Shown one piece after another: positions 23,416 through 32,702 of a stretch of 64,000 nucleotides of DNA. Source of the stretch: Halobaculum halobium (lineage in GTDB: Archaea > Halobacteriota > Halobacteria > Halobacteriales > Haloferacaceae); contig NZ_CP126158.1 of the NCBI RefSeq assembly GCF_030127145.1, positions 310,001 to 374,000 on the forward strand. The letters run 5' to 3'. Numbering within the stretch: the stretch's first letter is position 1; every line of letters starts with the position of its first letter. The notes beneath the pieces were generated by a model that was given only the letters and a program-made list of their open reading frames with translations, had not been told where the DNA came from and searched no databases. A program made the position numbers and the translations under genes.

Positions 23416-24591
23416 ATGAAGGCGATCAAGGACAGCGTCCACGGCTACATCACCCTGGACCCCGTCGCGCAGGATCTCCTCGACACGCGCGCCCTCCAGC
23501 GCCTGCGTCACATCAAGCAGCTCTCGACCGTCCGGCTCGTCTACCCCTCCGCCTCCCACACCCGGTTCGAGCACTCGCTGGGCGTGTATCACCTGGCCGA
23601 CAGGGCGCTCGAACACCTCGGCGTCGACGACGACCGGGCCCGACATCTCCGCGCCGCGGCGCTCTTGCACGACGTGGGGCACGGCCCGTACGGTCACCAA
23701 ACCGAGGAGGTGATCCGCCGCCGTACCGGCGTCGACCACGACGAGATCGGCGACCTCCTCGGCGACACCGACGCCGGCGACGTGCTCCGCGAGCACGGCA
23801 TCTCGGTCGACCGCGTCGCCGCGATCGTCCGCGGCGAGGGCGAGTTGGGACAGCTCGTCTCGGGGGAATTAGACGTGGACCGGATGGACTACCTCGTGCG
23901 CGACGCCCACCACACCGGCGTCCCCTACGGCACCATCGACCACGAGCGCCTCGTCCGCGAACTCACGTATCAAGACGGTTCGCTCGTGCTCGCCGAGGGG
24001 AACGTCCAGACCGCCGAGTCGCTCCTGCTCGCCAGAGCCCTCATGGACGCGACCGTCTATCGGCACCACGTCTCCCGCGTCGCGGGCGCGATGCTGGAGC
24101 GGGCCTCGGAGCGACTGCTCGAAGTCGACGCCGGCATCGACGCGCAGCAATTCAGTCGGATGGCCGACCACGACCTGCTCGTCGCGCTGCGCGAGCACGT
24201 GCCGGCGCTCGGGGAACGGATCGAGTACCGCGACCTCTACAAGCGCGCGATCTGGGCGGACCTGTCGGCGACGCCAGCGGACGTGGTCGACCTCGACCGC
24301 GTCGGCGAGCGCACGGCAGCACGCGAGATCGCTGCCCACGCCGGCGTCGACGAGCGCGAGGTGATCGTCGACGTGCCCGGCCGACCCACGTTCACCGAGG
24401 CCGGCAGCCGCGTCGTCGTCGACGGCGTCCCCCAACGCCTGGAGGACGCCTCGGAACTCGTTTCGGGGCTGCGGGCGGCCCAGCGCGCGGGCTGGCGGAT
24501 GGGCGTGTACGCGCCCGCCGAGCACACCGAGGCCGTCGCCGCGGCCGCAGCAGACGTACTCGGCGTGCGCGCGGGGCCGATCCGGGACTAA
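23416..24591 (+). CDS. HD-domain phosphohydrolase, copy 1
   Basis: A 391-aa HD-superfamily enzyme of the dNTPase-like group. It starts KAIKDSVHGYITLDP, the family's N-terminal signature. The metal site is His53 (RFEHSLGVYHL), His85-Asp86 (LLHDVGHGPYGH) and a later Asp in DVDRMDYLVRDAHHTG (near 155). The C-terminal third is a less conserved helical and beta region. Known members hydrolyse dNTPs or other nucleotides, but the substrate here is unknown. A paralogue lies 0.9 kb downstream, separated by a convergent lipoprotein gene, and shares near-identical DNA blocks. Confidence 0.88.
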   Translation: MKAIKDSVHGYITLDPVAQDLLDTRALQRLRHIKQLSTVRLVYPSASHTRFEHSLGVYHLADRALEHLGVDDDRARHLRAAALLHDVGHGPYGHQTEEVIRRRTGVDHDEIGDLLGDTDAGDVLREHGISVDRVAAIVRGEGELGQLVSGELDVDRMDYLVRDAHHTGVPYGTIDHERLVRELTYQDGSLVLAEGNVQTAESLLLARALMDATVYRHHVSRVAGAMLERASERLLEVDAGIDAQQFSRMADHDLLVALREHVPALGERIEYRDLYKRAIWADLSATPADVVDLDRVGERTAAREIAAHAGVDEREVIVDVPGRPTFTEAGSRVVVDGVPQRLEDASELVSGLRAAQRAGWRMGVYAPAEHTEAVAAAAADVLGVRAGPIRD

Positions 24592-24655
24592 TCCGGGCGG
24601 GATCTGAGCGAACGGAACCTGTGCGAACGAGATCGATCCGGGGTCGGTGCGAGCG

Positions 24656-25396
24656 TCAGTTCGTCGCCGACTCCGCCTCCGACAGCCACGACGGCTCGTC
24701 GACGGTGGTTGATCCCACGTCCTCGTAGGTACTCGTCAGCGTGAGCCGCGTCGGGTCACCGAACCCCTCGACGACGAGTTCGTAGCTGACGCGCTTGACC
24801 AATCCGTCGGCGCGGACGTACACTTGGATGGTCGCCTCGGTGGAGTCGGCCTCGGCCAGCGTCTCGCCGATCGGTCCGACCGCCGACTCGTTCAGCGTCG
24901 TGAGGTTCGCCTCGTACACGTACGTCTCCTCGCCGTCCACCTGCGCGGTGCCGTTCGCCGAGAAGTTGAACCCCGACGAGAGCTCGGTCAACGTCGGCGT
25001 CGCGAACGCGTCGGCGCCCGGAATGGACTCGTTGTCCGCGCGCTCGTACCGGATCGTGTTCCCCGCCTGCGTGCGGACGTACGGCCGGTCGTCGCTCGGG
25101 TGATACACCGAGACGCTCCCGTCGCCGGTCTCCTGTGTCACCAGGTACGTCTCGGGGTCGGTTTCGACTGCGGCTGTCACGTTGCTCGTGAGGTCGACGA
25201 AGCTCCCGTTCACCGACACGGTCTGCGTGTAGGTGTAGCTCCCCGCGTCACGAAGCGCATCCTCGTGGCCGGCCTCGACTTCCTCGGCGGTCGGTGCGCC
25301 CTCGTACGGGGCTCCGCCGGCGGTACAGCCGGCGAGCGCGACGAGGAGGGCCAGTGCCGCAGCTATCCAGAGGGACCGTCGTGTGCCTGCTCCCAT
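24656..25396 (-). CDS. Haloarchaeal lipoprotein, LolA/DUF7537-like
   Basis: A 246-aa secreted lipoprotein: basic MGAGTRRS, hydrophobic stretch and lipobox ALAGC (Cys23). The mature part is rich in Tyr/Thr/Glu beta strands and aligns by eye with haloarchaeal outer-surface proteins resembling LolA-type beta folds (DUF7537, from memory). ATG 25396 gives a normal signal length; the frame to 25480 would bury the signal. It is encoded between, and opposite to, the two HD genes, so the HD pair is not an operon. Function unknown. Confidence 0.78.
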   Translation of the reverse strand: MGAGTRRSLWIAAALALLVALAGCTAGGAPYEGAPTAEEVEAGHEDALRDAGSYTYTQTVSVNGSFVDLTSNVTAAVETDPETYLVTQETGDGSVSVYHPSDDRPYVRTQAGNTIRYERADNESIPGADAFATPTLTELSSGFNFSANGTAQVDGEETYVYEANLTTLNESAVGPIGETLAEADSTEATIQVYVRADGLVKRVSYELVVEGFGDPTRLTLTSTYEDVGSTTVDEPSWLSEAESATN

Positions 25397-25513
25397 GGAC
25401 TCGGCGTGCGGGGGACACGGAATGTGCTTTCCGGTCGCGTTCGACCCGAGAGCGCGGGCCGGGACGCTCGAATCGCCCACAGTTTATCAACGATGCCGGC
25501 GAATCGCCGGGAA

Positions 25514-26761
25514 ATGACGACGATCAAAGACTCCGTCCACGACCACATCTCCGTGGACGGCGTCGCCGCGGATCTCCTAGACACGGGGCCCGTCCAGCGG
25601 CTCCGACGGGTCGCCCAACTCGGGACGGTGAAGCTGGTGTATCCCTCGGCGAATCACACCCGCTTCGAGCACTCGCTGGGCGTGTATCACCTCGCCGACC
25701 GCGCGCTCGACTCGCTGGGCGTCGGGGGCGTCGAGGCCGAGCGCGTCCGCGCCGCCGCCCTCCTCCACGACGTCGGTCACGCGCCGTTCTCCCACAACGT
25801 CGAGGAGCTGCTTCACCGCCACACGGGCCTGTATCACGACGACGTGACGGACCTGCTCGTCGACACCGAGGTCGGCGACGTGCTCCGCGAGTACGACCTC
25901 GACCCCGAACGCGTGGCCGGACTCATCGCCGGCGAGGGACAGTACGGACAGCTCGTCTCGGGGGAGTTGGACGTGGACCGGATGGACTACCTCGTGCGCG
26001 ACGCCCACCACACCGGCGTCCCCTACGGCACTATCGACCACGAGCGCCTCGTCCGCGAACTGACGTTCGCCGACGGCGACCTCGTGCTCGACGAGGGGAA
26101 CGTCCAGACCGCCGAGTCGCTGTTGATGGCGCGCGCGCTGATGACGCCGACGGTGTACGCTCACCCGGTCGCCCGGATCTCCAAGGCGATGCTCCGGCGC
26201 GCCACCGAGCGCCTGCTGGCGACCCCGGACATCTCCGCCGAGCGCGTCCGCCGGATGGACGACTACGACCTGATCAGCGCCCTGCGGATGACACCCGAGA
26301 CGGACGCGTTCGCGGAACGCTACGACCGCCGCGACCTGTTCAAGCGCGCCGTGTGGGCCGAGTACGACGACACGCCGGCGTCGCTTCGAGACGCCGACCA
26401 CGGGACGATCCGGGAGCTCGAGGCCGACATCGCCGAGCGCGCAGCCGTCGATCCGTCTGCGGTCGTGCTCGACGTGCCGTCGGCGCCGGCGATGACGGAG
26501 TCGACTTCCGAAGTGCTCGTCGGCGGCGAGGTCCGACGGTTGGGCGACCACTCGCCGCTCGTGACCGCCCTGCGGACCGCTCAAGAGCAGCAGTGGCGCA
26601 TGGGCGTGTACACCGTCGCCGACGCGACTGACCGCGTCGGGAAGGCGACCGTCGACGTGCTCGGTCTGGACATCGAGGGAACGCTCGTGTCGGACGTGCG
26701 CCGGCGCGTCCACGTGACGCTGGACGAGTTCGAGTCGGACGCCACGGGGGCAGGCGAATGA
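25514..26761 (+). CDS. HD-domain phosphohydrolase, copy 2
   Basis: A 415-aa paralogue of the HD protein at 23416. It starts MTTIKDSVHDHISVDG; the metal residues sit in RFEHSLGVYHL, LLHDVGHAPFSHN and DVDRMDYLVRDAHHTG. ATG 25514 begins the conserved region, and an AGTTTATCAA element about 30 nt upstream is a good TATA box. The stop overlaps the amidohydrolase start (ATGA), linking it to nucleobase-type deaminase chemistry, which hints that both act in nucleotide salvage or clean-up. Substrate unproven. Confidence 0.88.
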   Translation: MTTIKDSVHDHISVDGVAADLLDTGPVQRLRRVAQLGTVKLVYPSANHTRFEHSLGVYHLADRALDSLGVGGVEAERVRAAALLHDVGHAPFSHNVEELLHRHTGLYHDDVTDLLVDTEVGDVLREYDLDPERVAGLIAGEGQYGQLVSGELDVDRMDYLVRDAHHTGVPYGTIDHERLVRELTFADGDLVLDEGNVQTAESLLMARALMTPTVYAHPVARISKAMLRRATERLLATPDISAERVRRMDDYDLISALRMTPETDAFAERYDRRDLFKRAVWAEYDDTPASLRDADHGTIRELEADIAERAAVDPSAVVLDVPSAPAMTESTSEVLVGGEVRRLGDHSPLVTALRTAQEQQWRMGVYTVADATDRVGKATVDVLGLDIEGTLVSDVRRRVHVTLDEFESDATGAGE

Positions 26762-27828
26762 GCCGCGATACCGGACGGGCTGGCGCCGACGGTCCCGCAG
26801 CCGGCGCCGCCACCTACGAGGGAACGATCCTCGTCGGTCGCGACTTCGAGGCCGTCGAGGGTCGGGTCGTCGTCGAGGGGGGAACGATCGCGGCTATCGA
26901 GGAGGCATCCGTCGCGAGCGACGACATCCTCTGCCCGGCGTTCGTGAACGCCCACACCCACATCGGGGACTCGGTGGCGAAAGAAGCCGGGCGCGGGCTG
27001 GACCTCGACGAGCTCGTGGCGCCGCCGGACGGACTCAAACACCGCATCCTCCGGAGCACGAACACCGAGGAGAAGATCGCCGCGATGCGCCGCTCGCTGC
27101 GGTACATGCACGCGACCGGGACGACCGCCCACGTCGAGTTCCGCGAGGGCGGCGTCGCCGGCGTCGAGGCGATCGAGGCCGCCGTCGACGGGCTCCCGAT
27201 CGACTCGGTCGTGCTCGGCCGCGAAACCGCCGACGCGATGGAGCACCCGTTCGCCGCCGGCTTCGGCGCCAGCGGCGCCCGCGACGACGACTTCGCCGCC
27301 GAGCGCAACGCGACCCGCCGCGCGGGAAAGCTGTTCGGCATCCACGCCGGCGAGCGCGACTCGCTGGACGTGGCAGCGGCGATGGACCTCGATCCGGACC
27401 ACATCGTCCACATGGTCCACCCGGACGAGACGCACCTCGACCGGCTCGCGGACGCCGAGTGGCCGATCGTCGTCTGCCCGCGCTCGAACCTCGTCACCGG
27501 CGTCGGCGTCCCGCCGCTGCGCGACCTGCTCGACCGGACGACCGTCGCGCTCGGCACCGACAACGTGATGCTCAACAGCCCCTCGATGTTCCGCGAGATG
27601 GAGTTCGCGACGAAGCTCACCGACGCCTCCGCAGTCGAGGTGTTGCGGATGGCGACGGTCAACGGCGCCGAGATCGCCGGGCTGGACTGCGGGGTGATCG
27701 CGGAGGGGCGACCCGCGCGTCTGCTCGTCCTCGACGGCGACACGGACAATCTCAGCGGCGTGCGCGACCCCGTCCGCGCGGTCGTCCGGCGGGCGGGCGA
27801 GGGCGACGTGAAGGCGGTCGTTCCGTAG
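26758..27828 (+). CDS. Amidohydrolase-family protein (deaminase-like)
   Basis: A 356-aa metal-dependent hydrolase of the cytosine deaminase/TrzA-like branch. Metal ligands His66 and His68 are in NAHTHIGD, a further His in GIHAGERD (near 197), a HMVHPDETH stretch, and the catalytic Asp in LGTDNVMLNSPSMF (near 261). The N- and C-terminal beta-sandwich parts are present (ILVGRDFEAVEGRVVVEGG; GRPARLLVLDGD). Overlaps the HD gene by ATGA. Likely substrates are nucleobases, aminohydrolysed purines or related cyclic amidines; not determinable here. Confidence 0.85.
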   Translation: MSRDTGRAGADGPAAGAATYEGTILVGRDFEAVEGRVVVEGGTIAAIEEASVASDDILCPAFVNAHTHIGDSVAKEAGRGLDLDELVAPPDGLKHRILRSTNTEEKIAAMRRSLRYMHATGTTAHVEFREGGVAGVEAIEAAVDGLPIDSVVLGRETADAMEHPFAAGFGASGARDDDFAAERNATRRAGKLFGIHAGERDSLDVAAAMDLDPDHIVHMVHPDETHLDRLADAEWPIVVCPRSNLVTGVGVPPLRDLLDRTTVALGTDNVMLNSPSMFREMEFATKLTDASAVEVLRMATVNGAEIAGLDCGVIAEGRPARLLVLDGDTDNLSGVRDPVRAVVRRAGEGDVKAVVP

Positions 27829-27917
27829 CCCGCCAGCGGCGACTCCTCCACCCTCGTGGCGGACCCGTCCGCCGTAACGCCGACACGCCCAAACCCCAGC
27901 GGGTCGTCGCCATCGGC

Positions 27918-28325
27918 ATGGATCTCGACGACCTCCCCTCACCGGGGACGACGCTGCGCCACGAGCGGACGTTCACCGTCGAGGAGGTGCAGGCGTTCGC
28001 CGACCTCTCGGAGGACCGCGGCGAGCACCACGAGCGGCCCGACGACGACGGGCGCCTGCTCGTTCACGGCCTGCTGACGGCGACGATGCCGACGAAGATC
28101 GGCGGCGACCTCGACGTGCTCGCGCGGACGATGGAGTTCGACTTCCACCGGCCCGTCTACACCGACCAACGGATCGTCTGTGAGGTCACCCTCGACACCG
28201 TCGACCGCGCCGACGACACCGACGACGAGGCCGACAGCGCGGAGGTCGAAGCGGACGTCGTCTGTCACCGCGACGGCGGCGAGATCGTGCTCACCGGCGG
28301 ATTCGAAGGCGTCGTCCTGGGGTAG
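27918..28325 (+). CDS. MaoC/hot-dog-fold dehydratase-like protein
   Basis: A 135-aa single hot-dog domain: SPGTTLRHERTFTVEEVQAFADLSED is the MaoC-like strand-helix start, with a VHGLLTATMPTKIGG segment (central hot-dog helix) and FDFHRPVYTDQRIVCEVTL. Classical MaoC hydratases have an Asp/His pair in the D-x4-H-x5-A motif; here that region is SEDRGEHHERP, so activity may be altered. A separate promoter is likely (90-bp gap). It could be a thioesterase or an acyl-CoA hydratase relative; the substrate is unknown. Confidence 0.75.
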   Translation: MDLDDLPSPGTTLRHERTFTVEEVQAFADLSEDRGEHHERPDDDGRLLVHGLLTATMPTKIGGDLDVLARTMEFDFHRPVYTDQRIVCEVTLDTVDRADDTDDEADSAEVEADVVCHRDGGEIVLTGGFEGVVLG

Positions 28326-28326
28326 C

Positions 28327-28363
28327 GGGGCCAGCGGTTCGGGGCCAGCGGTTCGGGACCAGC
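28327..28363 (+). repeat. 14-bp tandem repeat, about 2.6 copies
   Basis: GGGGCCAGCGGTTC occurs at 28327 and again at 28341, followed by a partial GGGACCAGCC. It lies in the 112-nt gap after the hot-dog gene. No coding or hairpin role is apparent. Confidence 0.8.
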
Positions 28364-28437
28364 CACGTCAGTTCCCGCCGGGTGACGCCGGCGTCACCGA
28401 CGCGCGCTTTGATGAGACGGGGTGTCCTTGTCCCGTC

Positions 28438-28632
28438 ATGGCCTGCCCGCACCTCGAGTACCGCGAGTCAGACGGCGATCGGTCGTTCGACACCGCACGC
28501 GCGTTCTGCACCGTCGCCGGCGAGTTCGTCCAGCCGGTTCACGCCGACATCTGCAACGAGCGGTACGGGCTCGATCCCGAGTCGGACTGCGAGATACTCC
28601 GCGAGCACGCGGGGACGGAGTGGGACGAATGA
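28438..28632 (+). CDS. Small four-cysteine haloarchaeal protein (64 aa)
   Basis: A 64-aa protein starting MACPHLEYRE with Cys3, Cys24, Cys39 and Cys51 spread through the chain (ACPHLEYR, RAFCTVA, ADICNERYGL, SDCEILREH). The spacing is not a classical zinc ribbon and could hold a metal or Fe-S cluster. ATG 28438; the longer frame upstream crosses repeats. Its stop overlaps the start of the BKACE gene (ATGA), so the two are translationally coupled. I recall similar Cys proteins as widely conserved in haloarchaea, without an assigned function. Confidence 0.75.
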   Translation: MACPHLEYRESDGDRSFDTARAFCTVAGEFVQPVHADICNERYGLDPESDCEILREHAGTEWDE

Positions 28633-29474
28633 CGTACGAGGAGTACCTCGACGGCAAGCCCGTCGTCGTCACCGCCGCGCTGACGGGCGGGATTCAGGGA
28701 AAAGAGGCGCATCCCGGTCTGCCCGAGACGCCCGCGGAGATCGCCGAGGCGGCGGCCGACGCGGAGGCCGCGGGCGCGGCAGTGGTCCACCTGCACGCCC
28801 GCCAAGACAACGGCGAACGCGCGTTCTCGACCGAGCGGTTTCAGGCGGTGACCGACGCCGTGCGCGACGCGACCGAGGATGTCGTGATCCAGCACTCGAC
28901 CGGCGGCACCGCCGCGCCCGACGCGCTCCGAGCGGAGCCGCTGCGGACCGACCCGGCCCCGGAGATGGCGAGCCTCGACATGGGGCCGATGAACCGCGGG
29001 CGCCGCCTGACGAGCGAGAACACCCGTGACACGATCGACGGCCTGCACGCCGAGATGCGCGAGCGGGGGATCACGCCGGAACTGGAGGTGTTCAACAACG
29101 GGCACCTCAACGAGGCGTTCCGGATCCTCGACGACCTCGACGACCCGCCGTACCTCAATCTGATCTTCGGTCCCGGAACCCTCGCGCCGCCGTCGCCCGC
29201 GAACCTCCAGCGAATGGTCGACCAGCTGCCCGAGCGCGCGGAGTTCAACGTCATCGGCTTCGGCCCGCATCAGCTTCCGCTGACCACTCAGTCGATGATC
29301 CTGGGAGGCCACGTTCGGGTCGGTCTCGAGGACAACAGCTATCTCCGGAAGGGGGAATTGGCGACGAACGAGGCGCTCGTCGAGCGAGCGGCCCGGATTG
29401 CGGCGGAGCTCGGCCGACCGGTCGCGTCGCCGGCGGAGGCGCGGGAGCTGCTCGGGGTCGAGTCGCGGCGGTGA
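28629..29474 (+). CDS. BKACE-family beta-keto acid cleavage enzyme (DUF849)
   Basis: A 281-aa TIM-barrel zinc enzyme of the family that includes 3-keto-5-aminohexanoate cleavage enzyme, which condenses a beta-keto acid with acetyl-CoA to give acetoacetate and a new CoA ester. Zinc ligands His54 and His56 are in VVHLHARQDNG. Other motifs are IQHSTGG, ASLDMGPMN, EVFNNGHL, LNLIFGPG, GFGPHQLP and VRVGLEDN near the C-terminus. ATG 28629 overlaps the small Cys gene. The family is specificity-diverse; the keto acid substrate cannot be predicted. Confidence 0.9.
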   Translation: MTYEEYLDGKPVVVTAALTGGIQGKEAHPGLPETPAEIAEAAADAEAAGAAVVHLHARQDNGERAFSTERFQAVTDAVRDATEDVVIQHSTGGTAAPDALRAEPLRTDPAPEMASLDMGPMNRGRRLTSENTRDTIDGLHAEMRERGITPELEVFNNGHLNEAFRILDDLDDPPYLNLIFGPGTLAPPSPANLQRMVDQLPERAEFNVIGFGPHQLPLTTQSMILGGHVRVGLEDNSYLRKGELATNEALVERAARIAAELGRPVASPAEARELLGVESRR

Positions 29475-29483
29475 GCGTGGGGC

Positions 29484-29984
29484 TCAGACGACGAAGACGA
29501 GCACGAGGAACCCCGCGAGTATCGACAGCGTGAGAACGAACTGCGCGGCGGAGGACGCGAGCAGTCCGACGACGGTGTAGGCCGACGCGCGGACCGCCGC
29601 CGCGGGCTCTTTCCCGGCGTACAGCTCGGCCCCGACGACTGCGAGGGCCGTTCCCACGATGATGCCGAGGGGACCGAGCACGAACAACAGTGCCAGCGAC
29701 GCGACCGCCGCGACGAGTACGGTCGACGTCTCGGCGCCCCCGGCCTTCGAGGCGAGCGCGCCCCCGAGGTGTTCGACGGCGAACGCGGTGGCGCCGACGA
29801 TCACGAACAGGACGATCCACCCGACGCCGAGCGGGTGCGCCGTCGACGGCGCGAACCAGGCATACGTTAAGACGCCGGCCACAGAGAGCGGACCCGCGGG
29901 GACCAGCGGGAGCACGCTCCCGAAGACGCCGGCGACCAACAGGAGGAGGGAACCGGCGATCACGGGGTCGACCATAGGGAGCAT
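29484..29984 (-). CDS. DUF456-family membrane protein
   Basis: A membrane protein with five to six helices (about 6-25, 30-50, 55-75, 83-118, 130-165). The family's Gly-rich helix motifs are seen in LGPLGIIVGTALAVVGAELYAGK and near-repeats of GxxxG. ATGs at 29984 and 29975 are both possible; the N-terminal extension to 30053 is Arg/Ala-rich and rejected. It converges with the BKACE gene, ten bases apart. Function unknown. Confidence 0.8.
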   Translation of the reverse strand: MLPMVDPVIAGSLLLLVAGVFGSVLPLVPAGPLSVAGVLTYAWFAPSTAHPLGVGWIVLFVIVGATAFAVEHLGGALASKAGGAETSTVLVAAVASLALLFVLGPLGIIVGTALAVVGAELYAGKEPAAAVRASAYTVVGLLASSAAQFVLTLSILAGFLVLVFVV

Positions 29985-30101
29985 CAGTCGTCCAACCGCA
30001 TAAGCACCGTCGCCTCCGGGACGCGCGCTCGCCGCGGCGCTCGGACGGCTCACCGGGCGGCGTTGAGCGCTGCGAACGGCTGCCGGGGCCCGGCGCGAAC
30101 G

Positions 30102-32598
30102 TCACTCGTACCGCTCGCGCTCGGCGAACGCCACCTCGTCGCCGTACCGGTCGACGAGCGGCTGGAACGCGCGGCCGAGGGTTCGCATACACTCGGCGGT
30201 CGAGACGTAGCCGAGCTCGTCGGCGACGGTCTCCCACTCGTGTGCCTGGAGTACTTTTCGGACGAGGAGTCGCTCCTCGCGCGCCGAGAGGTCGACCGCT
30301 CGATCGCGGGCCCGCTCGCTCCCCGCTCTCGTGTTCGAGACTTCCGTCCAGTCAGCACCGCTGTCGAGCAGGTGCGCGAGCGCGAGCTGACGGAACGGCC
30401 GCGGCGCCGCGTCCGCGAGCCCGGGGCCGTACGCCGCCGCAACGGTCAGGCGCCACTCGTAGGCGCTGCAGTCGACGACGGAGTGGCCGGCGGCGTCGCA
30501 GGCGGCGAGCGCCGCTCGGACCACGTCCGGGTCGAGGTCCGAGAGCGCGTCCGAGAACACCGCGCCGATGCGCTCGCGGAACCAGCGACCGTGGCGGCGC
30601 GCGAGCGCGCGGCCCTCGTCGCTCGTCGGCCGGAGCATGAGCGCCGAGTGCTCGCCGCTTGCGGCGTTGCGAGTCGTCGCGAGGTGGACCGTCCGATAGC
30701 CGTTTTCGGCCCAGAAGTCGAGCAGGTCGGGCGTCGCGCCGAACCCCGTTCCGAGGTAGTCGACCCCGTCGCCAGTCTCCGATTCGATCTCGCCCAACAG
30801 CAGCGAGCCGAGCCCGCGACGTCTGACGGCGTGGTGGGTCGCGATGCGCATGACCCGGTGGCCGACCGGCGCGGCCGCCTCGGGGTCGCGGAGCTGACTC
30901 GTCAGGACGTCCGGGAGCATGTTCCCGCGGACGCGCTCGCCGTCGTACATCGCCTCACGGGTCGCGGCGTCCAAGCCCCCCTCGCGGGCGAGCAGCGCGA
31001 CCGAGACGACGTGTCCACCGTAGGTGAGCGCGCGGAGCGAGAGGTTCGGCGCGTCCAGCAGGCGCGCGAGGTCGTCCGGCTCGGTCCGGTAGTGTGCGAG
31101 CACGAGCAGGCCGAACGCCTCCCCGAGGAGGTGTTCGTCGGCGAGGAGGTCGTCGGGGTCGAGCGCCCGGTAGTCGACGGTCTCTGGCGTCGCGTCGGCG
31201 ACCGCGGCGTCCACCGTGGGCCGGGCGTCGAGCATGAGCGCGCGGAACGCCCACCCTTCGACCGGGTCGCCGCGGGCGTACCGAATGGGGTCGTCCATCC
31301 GCACGTCGGTCACCCGCCGGTCCGCCTCCTCCAACCGGCCGCGGAACCGGACGGAGAACCCCGGCCCGCGCCCTCGTAGCCGTGAACGGTGGTGACGAAC
31401 GCCGCCGCGGGCGCGTCCAGCAGCCCGGCCAGCAGGCGGACCGGGAGCGCGGCCGCCTCGTCGGCGATGACGACGTCCGCGTCGCCGGCGGCGTCGACCG
31501 CCTCGGCCGGCGGGAGAAAGCGGATCCGACCACCTCCGTCCGCGTCACCGGCGCCGTCGGCCGCTCTCGAGGGGACGATGCGTCGCTGCTCGTCGACCGC
31601 GAGCGACGTGTCCAGATCGGCCAGGAGCGCACGCGCCCGATCGAACAGCGCGCTCGCCCCGCTGAACGACGGCGAGGTCACCAGCACGTCCCGACCCTCG
31701 ACCGCGAGGCTCGCCGCGGCGATGCCGGCGGCGCTGGATTTCCCGCGGCCTCGGTCGGCCTCGACGACCACCGCCTCGGGGCGATCGTCGGTCGCTCCCC
31801 CAGGCGCTCCAGCGCGGAGAGCGCGCGCGACTGGTCCCGGGTCAGGCACGACTCGTACGCGACGGCGGGAAAGCCGGCATCGGTCGGGGTCCTCGGCTCC
31901 GTGGCGGGTGGCGGCGCATCGGCGCCGGTCAGGCCGTCGCGTTCGATCTCGTCCGGACCGCCGGCGGCGTCTCGATCTGGGCCGTCCTCCCGATCGGCCC
32001 CGTCGTCGCGGTGGTCGTCAGTCTCGTCGTCGGTGTTCTCGTCGTCGCCGGCGTCGGTATCCCCGTCGGAGTCATCCGTCCCGCCGTCGCCGTCGTCATC
32101 GGCTGCGCCGACCGCGACGATCGCGACGCCCGGGTGCCGGCGGAGGGTGTCGACGAGTCGGGTCCGAAACCGTCCGGAGACGTCGTCGATGCCGAACGGC
32201 GGGACCGCGAGCGACTCGTCGAAGGCGTCGCGGCGGTCGGGCCACTCCGAGAGCGGCGGCGCGAGGAGGACGTACAGGCCGCCGCCGTCGACGGCGCCGA
32301 CGGACTGGCCGACGGCGTTCGGCGAGAACTCCGCGAACGCGTCCAGAAGGACGGCCTGCCGCGTGGTCCCGAGCAGCCGAGCGGCGTGTTTTGGCCGGTG
32401 GCGCTCGAACCGGATCCCCTCGCGCGTCGAGAGGAGCGCGACCTCCTCGTCGGGGAGTTCGGCGGCCTCGACGACGGTGAAGGCGGCGTCGAGACAGTCG
32501 TCGCGCTCGCCGTGAAGCACGAGCAGGCGTCGCTGGTCGGTCCGGCGCGCTTCCGCGCGGAGGTCGGCCGCGAGCGTCGCGAGCGCGTCGCGTGTCAC
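30102..32598 (-). pseudogene. tmcA: tRNA(Met) cytidine acetyltransferase TmcA, split by two -1 frameshifts
   Basis: TmcA uses ATP and acetyl-CoA to acetylate C34 of elongator tRNA-Met and, in archaea, also rRNA. Three consecutive frames cover the protein. The N-terminal part (32598 to about 31800) has a long Asp-rich insert. The middle frame has the Walker A EADRGRGKSSAAG and DEAAALP. The last frame has IRYARGDP, the GNAT-type HHAVRRRGLGSLLL and the C-terminal helical domain. Each break falls at a C run on the plus strand (31797-31801, 31359-31362). Adding one C at each restores 833 codons with canonical joins such as GRGFSVRF. It is either a recent pseudogene or, more likely, two sequencing errors in an intact gene. 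Confidence 0.88.
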
Positions 32599-32702
32599 GC
32601 CGTGATGTCCTCGGGCCGGGGGCTTGCGCGTTTCGACCGCAGCCGCCGACGGGTCTCGACGCGCATCGCCAGCCTCTCGTCGCCGTCGGCGGGACTACCG
32701 GT

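Noticed and set aside
31340-31810. Programmed frameshifting in tmcA
   Set aside because: TmcA is not known to be made by programmed frameshifting, two sites would be required, and no slippery sequence with a stimulatory structure is evident.
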